From contig DATFXR010000500.1 in assembly GCA_035315685.1 (NCBI GenBank), positions 1 to 10,247 on the forward strand: 10,247 nt of DNA, read 5' to 3'. Source of the DNA: QHWK01 sp035315685. GTDB taxonomy: Bacteria > Acidobacteriota > Vicinamibacteria > Vicinamibacterales > CAVVIG01. The position numbers were made by a program, and so were the translations under genes. Positions 6,621 through 10,247 of the stretch are shown one piece after another. Positions within the stretch are counted from its first letter, which is position 1. Each line of letters starts with the position of its first letter. The notes under the pieces are model-generated. The model searched no databases and was not told where the DNA came from. It was given only the letters and a program-made list of their open reading frames with translations.

Positions 6621-9008
6621 ATGATTCACGATCTCAAGCTGGCGCTGCGATCGATTGCCGGCGCGAAGAAGCTCTCCGCGGTCGTGGTGGTAACGCTCGC
6701 GCTGGGCCTCGGCGCAAATACGGCGGTCTTCGGCGTGCTGAACGCGGTCGTCCTGCAACCGCTGCCATATCCCGAACCAGATCGCCTCGTCCGCATCTAC
6801 GAGTCGGCCGGCGGAGAGGACGGCTATCTGCCAGGACCGGCCGTCGTCGCGCTTCGCGACTCCAGCCGGACGCTCGACGTCGCGGCGCTCTACACCTACT
6901 CGCCGGAAGGCGCCGACCTGACGGATCGGGCGCAGCCCGAGCGCGTGCGGACGCTGCAGGTCGGCGCCGACTACTTCCGCGTGCTCGGCGTGGCGCCCGC
7001 GCTCGGCCGTCTGTTCGACCGCGCCGACGAACGCAGCGACGCCCGGATCGCCATCGTCAGCGATCGGATCTGGCGCGGTCATCTCGACAGCGCGCGCGAC
7101 GCCGAGGGCAGCCTGCTGACGTTGAACGGCAACGCCTACCGCGTTGCAGCGGTCCTTCCTGCAGGCTTCGACGATCCGATCGAGCCGGGCATCGACGTCT
7201 GGATGCCGCTCAACCTGCAGGCAGGCGGCCCCAACAACTGGGACAACTCCTACTTGAGTGCGATCGCCAGGTTGCGGAGGGGCGCCACGCTGAGGCAGGC
7301 GCAGGCCGAACTCGCGACGATCGCCGCCGGGTTGGAATGGAACAACGGACGCAGCGGACGGCACACCGTCCGGGTCGCGGCGCTACACGAGGACACGGTC
7401 GGCAGCGCCGGCCGCGTTCTGTGGCTGTTGCTCGGCGCCGTCACGGTCCTGCTCGTCATCGCGTGCGTGAACGTCGCCAGCCTCTTTGTGGCGCGCGGCG
7501 CCGCGCGTGAATCGGAGCTGGCTGTTCGCTCGGCGCTCGGCGGATCGCGATGGCGGCTCGTACGGCAGTTGCTCGTCGAGAGCCTCGTCCTGTCGGTGGG
7601 CGGCGGGCTCGCGGGGCTGTTGCTGGCGCGATTCGGCGCGCGTGCCCTGCTGCTCGCCGCGCCCGAGGCGATCGCACGGTCCGCGACCGGCTCGCTCGAG
7701 ACGACGGCCGTCGCCTTCGGTTTTGGCGCGGCAGTGCTGTCCGGCGTCGGCTTCGGCATTGCGCCTGCGCTGCAGTTGACCGGCTCCAATCTCGACGCGA
7801 TTCTCCGCGATTCGGGCCGGAGCGGTACCGCCAGCCGGCGCCTCGCCCGCACGCGCAACGCACTCGTCGTCGCGCAGATTGCGCTCGCGCTCGTGCTCCT
7901 GATCGGCGCGGGCCTGCTGCTTCGAAGCGTCGAGCGACTGCAGAGAGTTCCGCTCGGTGTGGAGACAGCCAGCGTGCTCACGTTCGAAGTCCACCTGCCC
8001 TCCGGACGCTACGACGATCCCGCGCGCCGGGCGCGCTTCCATCGCGACTTCCAGAATGGGCTGACGCTCGTTCCGGGCGTCCGCACCGCGGCGGCGATTT
8101 CGCGGCTGCCGGTGACCGGGACGTATCACCGCTGGGGCACTTCGCGCGTGGATGTGTCCCGGCCGCGCTTCCTGCAGCCGCAACAGCGCGTGATCGAGGG
8201 ACGATACTTCGAAGCGCTCCGGATTCCGATCCTGCGCGGCCGTGCCTTTGACGATCGCGACGACGAGCGCGCGCCGCGGCGAGTCGTCGTGAGCCAGCAA
8301 CTCGTGAGACAGCTGTTCGGCGACGAAGACCCGATCGGTCAGCGAGTGCGCGTGGCCGGCGGCACTCCGGAAATCATCGGTGTGGCGGGCGACGTCGCGA
8401 TCACCGCCAGAGGCGAGGCGCCGCCGATGGTGTACCACTCACATCGGCAGTTCGCGGCGGATCGCAACTGGGCGCTGACGCAGGTCGTCGCGCTCGAACG
8501 CGCCTCGCCGGCCATCATGGAGGAGATCCGCCGTCAGCTGGCCGCGATCGATCCGGAGCTGGTCCTGTATCAGCCGCGGATGCTGGCGGACGTGGTCGGC
8601 GGCGGGATGGCGCCGGAACGGTTCGCGCTGCGGCTCGTCGCTGGATTCGCGCTGCTCGCCCTCGTGCTCGCCGCGGTCGGCGTGTACGGCGTCCTCAGCT
8701 ATTCGGTGGCTCGCCGGAGCCGTGAGATGGGGATCCGGTTGGCGCTCGGCGCGCCGGCCAACGCCGTCCGGCTGCTGATTATCCGCGACGGCTTCCGCCT
8801 GGCGTCGGTTGGCGTGGCGCTTGGCCTGTTCGGTGCGGTCGTGGCGACGCGCACGCTCCGAGCGCTGTTGTTCGAAGTGACCGCGACCGAGCCGGCTGTT
8901 TTCGCGATCGCCGCCGTCGCGCTGGCAGCCGTCGCGGCTGCCGCGAGTTGGATCCCGGCGCGCGCCGCGACGCACGTCGATCCCGTGACGACGATCTTCA
9001 AAACGTAG
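6621..9008 (+). CDS. MacB/FtsX-type two-module ABC permease (acidobacterial orphan permease type)
   Basis: This encodes 795 residues from ATG 6621, with a weak GAGAG at 6610-6614 as ribosome site, ending TAG 9006-9008. The N-terminus carries the family signature TLALGLGANTAVFGVLNAVV followed by LQPLPYPEPDRLV. Predicted order: TM1 at 17-40, first periplasmic MacB_PCD-like domain to about 255, three TM segments at about 264-385, TM at 413-437 beginning the second module, second periplasmic domain to about 665, then three TM segments at about 672-780, ending in the typical ARAATHVDPVTTI tail. Members work as mechanotransmitting or efflux permeases with a separate ATPase. No Walker A ATPase is encoded next to this gene, which is why the acidobacterial group is called orphan. 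The periplasmic partner and substrate are unknown. There are no broken motifs and length is normal for the short variant without an extra N-terminal domain. Confidence 0.92.
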   Translation: MIHDLKLALRSIAGAKKLSAVVVVTLALGLGANTAVFGVLNAVVLQPLPYPEPDRLVRIYESAGGEDGYLPGPAVVALRDSSRTLDVAALYTYSPEGADLTDRAQPERVRTLQVGADYFRVLGVAPALGRLFDRADERSDARIAIVSDRIWRGHLDSARDAEGSLLTLNGNAYRVAAVLPAGFDDPIEPGIDVWMPLNLQAGGPNNWDNSYLSAIARLRRGATLRQAQAELATIAAGLEWNNGRSGRHTVRVAALHEDTVGSAGRVLWLLLGAVTVLLVIACVNVASLFVARGAARESELAVRSALGGSRWRLVRQLLVESLVLSVGGGLAGLLLARFGARALLLAAPEAIARSATGSLETTAVAFGFGAAVLSGVGFGIAPALQLTGSNLDAILRDSGRSGTASRRLARTRNALVVAQIALALVLLIGAGLLLRSVERLQRVPLGVETASVLTFEVHLPSGRYDDPARRARFHRDFQNGLTLVPGVRTAAAISRLPVTGTYHRWGTSRVDVSRPRFLQPQQRVIEGRYFEALRIPILRGRAFDDRDDERAPRRVVVSQQLVRQLFGDEDPIGQRVRVAGGTPEIIGVAGDVAITARGEAPPMVYHSHRQFAADRNWALTQVVALERASPAIMEEIRRQLAAIDPELVLYQPRMLADVVGGGMAPERFALRLVAGFALLALVLAAVGVYGVLSYSVARRSREMGIRLALGAPANAVRLLIIRDGFRLASVGVALGLFGAVVATRTLRALLFEVTATEPAVFAIAAVALAAVAAAASWIPARAATHVDPVTTIFKT

Positions 9009-9026
9009 TGGGGCCTCAGAATTTGG

Positions 9027-9084
9027 AATGAGGAATTTGGAATTTAGAATTCGTACCCGCATTCCAAATTCCAAATTCCTCATT
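9027..9084. repeat. AT-rich inverted repeat of GGAATTT heptamers between convergent genes
   Basis: The arms 9027-9050 and 9061-9084 are 24 bases each and pair with a single mismatch, around a 10-base loop. Each arm is made of ATTCCAA/TTGGAAT heptamers plus the outer AATGAGG. A further partial unit lies just upstream (9019-9026). The A+T-rich composition contrasts sharply with the surrounding coding DNA. The element starts 18 bases after the permease stop and ends 14 bases before the stop of the CoA-transferase B gene, so it could terminate both transcripts. Confidence 0.88.
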
Positions 9085-9098
9085 GGGGCGACGCCGCG

Positions 9099-9746
<648 letters not shown>

Positions 9747-9752
9747 CTCGAT

Positions 9753-9757
9753 TCACC
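9753..9757 (-). promoter_or_regulatory. Ribosome binding site of the CoA-transferase B gene
   Basis: On the minus strand GGTGA lies 6 bases before ATG 9746. This supports independent initiation despite the long gap after subunit A. Confidence 0.55.
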
Positions 9758-9786
9758 GTTCGGCGCACTTCGAACCATTCCGAGCC

Positions 9787-9864
9787 GCCACCAAGGCACG
9801 AAGACACGAAGACACGAAGATCAGAAAGGGTCAATGGCTGCTTCGTGCCTTCGTGCTTCGTGGC
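9787..9864. repeat. CACGAAGN inverted repeat inside the CoA-transferase operon
   Basis: The left arm (9787-9819) is GCCACCAAG plus three CACGAAG units at 8-base spacing. The right arm (9841-9864) is three CTTCGTG units ending GGC, one of them spaced by 7 rather than 8 bases. The arms pair imperfectly around a loop of about 21 bases. The family is the same as at 4837-4908: GCCACGAAG-like outer ends and octamer units, but an unrelated loop. Unlike that copy it separates two genes on the same strand, so it may reduce read-through from subunit A to B or stabilise the upstream mRNA end. The remaining bases of the gap (9758-9786, 9865-9883) show nothing recognisable. Confidence 0.8.
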
Positions 9865-9883
9865 AGCTCCGAACATCGCGCAG

Positions 9884-10247
9884 CTAGCCCCGCGTTCCCA
9901 GCCCCGACAGCGCTCGAGTGGTCCGCTTCTCGATGCGCTTTTCGTACTTCTCGCCCCGCAGGATGTGGCGCACGAAAATCCCCGGCGTGACGACCCGATC
10001 GGGATCGATCTCGCCCGGCTCGACCAGCTGCTCGACTTCGGCAATCGTCACCTTCGCCGCCGTCGCCATCACCGGGTTGAAGTTGCGCGCTGTGCGGCGG
10101 TACACCAGATTTCCCGCGCGGTCGCCCTTCCACGCCTTGACGAACGCGAAGTCCGCGGTGATCGGCCGCTCCAGCACGTACATCTTGCCGTCGATCTGGC
10201 GGGTTTCCTTCCCTTCGGCCACGAGCGTCCCAAAACCGGTCGGCGTA
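9884..10247 (-). CDS. scoA: 3-oxoacid CoA-transferase subunit A (5' end outside window)
   Basis: The frame is open from the window edge (last complete codon ends at 10246) and stops at TAG 9886-9884, showing the last 121 residues of a subunit that is normally about 230. The visible start T-P-T-G-F-G-T-L-V-A-E-G-K-E, then ADFAFVKAWKGDRAGNLVYR and TARNFNPVMATAA, are characteristic of the alpha subunit. A GTG at 10222 is internal, not the start. The C-terminal RHILRGEKYEKRIEKRTTR is also typical. The subunit contributes the CoA-binding half of the heterodimer or heterotetramer with subunit B, encoded downstream. Confidence 0.92.
   Translation of the reverse strand, partial: TPTGFGTLVAEGKETRQIDGKMYVLERPITADFAFVKAWKGDRAGNLVYRRTARNFNPVMATAAKVTIAEVEQLVEPGEIDPDRVVTPGIFVRHILRGEKYEKRIEKRTTRALSGLGTRG

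Noticed and set aside
7383..8438. Minus-strand open frame of 351 codons inside the permease gene
   Set aside because: Antisense shadow with Arg/Gln-rich composition; the permease frame is intact and full length.

Overview
The window is G+C-rich (roughly two thirds by eye) and carries seven genes: three partly or wholly metabolic loci, two envelope or periplasmic systems, and two genes cut by the window edges. The MacB/FtsX-type 'duplicated' permease with no ATPase beside it, the heavy-metal-binding-domain protein next to a cytochrome c/PHM-like protein, and the style of the intergenic repeats all point to an Acidobacteriota chromosome, most likely a Vicinamibacteria-like lineage. That placement is inference from gene content, not from a marker gene.

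Layout, left to right. (1) 1-570 (+): C-terminal part of a YVTN-type beta-propeller. (2) 640-2211 (-): secreted alpha/beta-hydrolase with a PDZ domain. (3) 2302-3564 and 3561-4799 (+): a two-gene operon with an ATGA overlap, encoding an exported protein with three heavy-metal-binding repeats, then an exported c-type cytochrome/PHM-like protein. (4) 4916-6400 (-): aldehyde dehydrogenase interrupted by one in-frame TGA where the family normally has Trp. (5) 6621-9008 (+): two-module FtsX/MacB-type permease. (6) 9099-9746 and 9884-10247 (-): subunits B and A (A is truncated by the window edge) of a 3-oxoacid CoA-transferase.

The most striking feature is between the genes. All three convergent junctions (570/640, 4799/4916, 9008/9099) hold a long, near-perfect inverted repeat, each of a different sequence family. 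Both divergent junctions (2211/2302, 6400/6621) hold G-rich heptamer arrays (GGGGACT or GGGGGCT type) with classic G-quadruplex spacing. The only gap inside the CoA-transferase operon holds a second copy of the CACGAAG-type hairpin found at 4837-4908. No gap exceeds 300 bases, and I see no tRNA, rRNA, CRISPR array, transposase or phage gene.

Functionally, the metal-binding protein and the cytochrome/PHM-like protein probably act together in the periplasm. The CoA-transferase and the aldehyde dehydrogenase are ordinary catabolic enzymes, and the latter may be newly inactivated. I found no convincing novel defence or mobile system. The candidates for new biology are the repeat architecture and the metal-binding/cytochrome pair.
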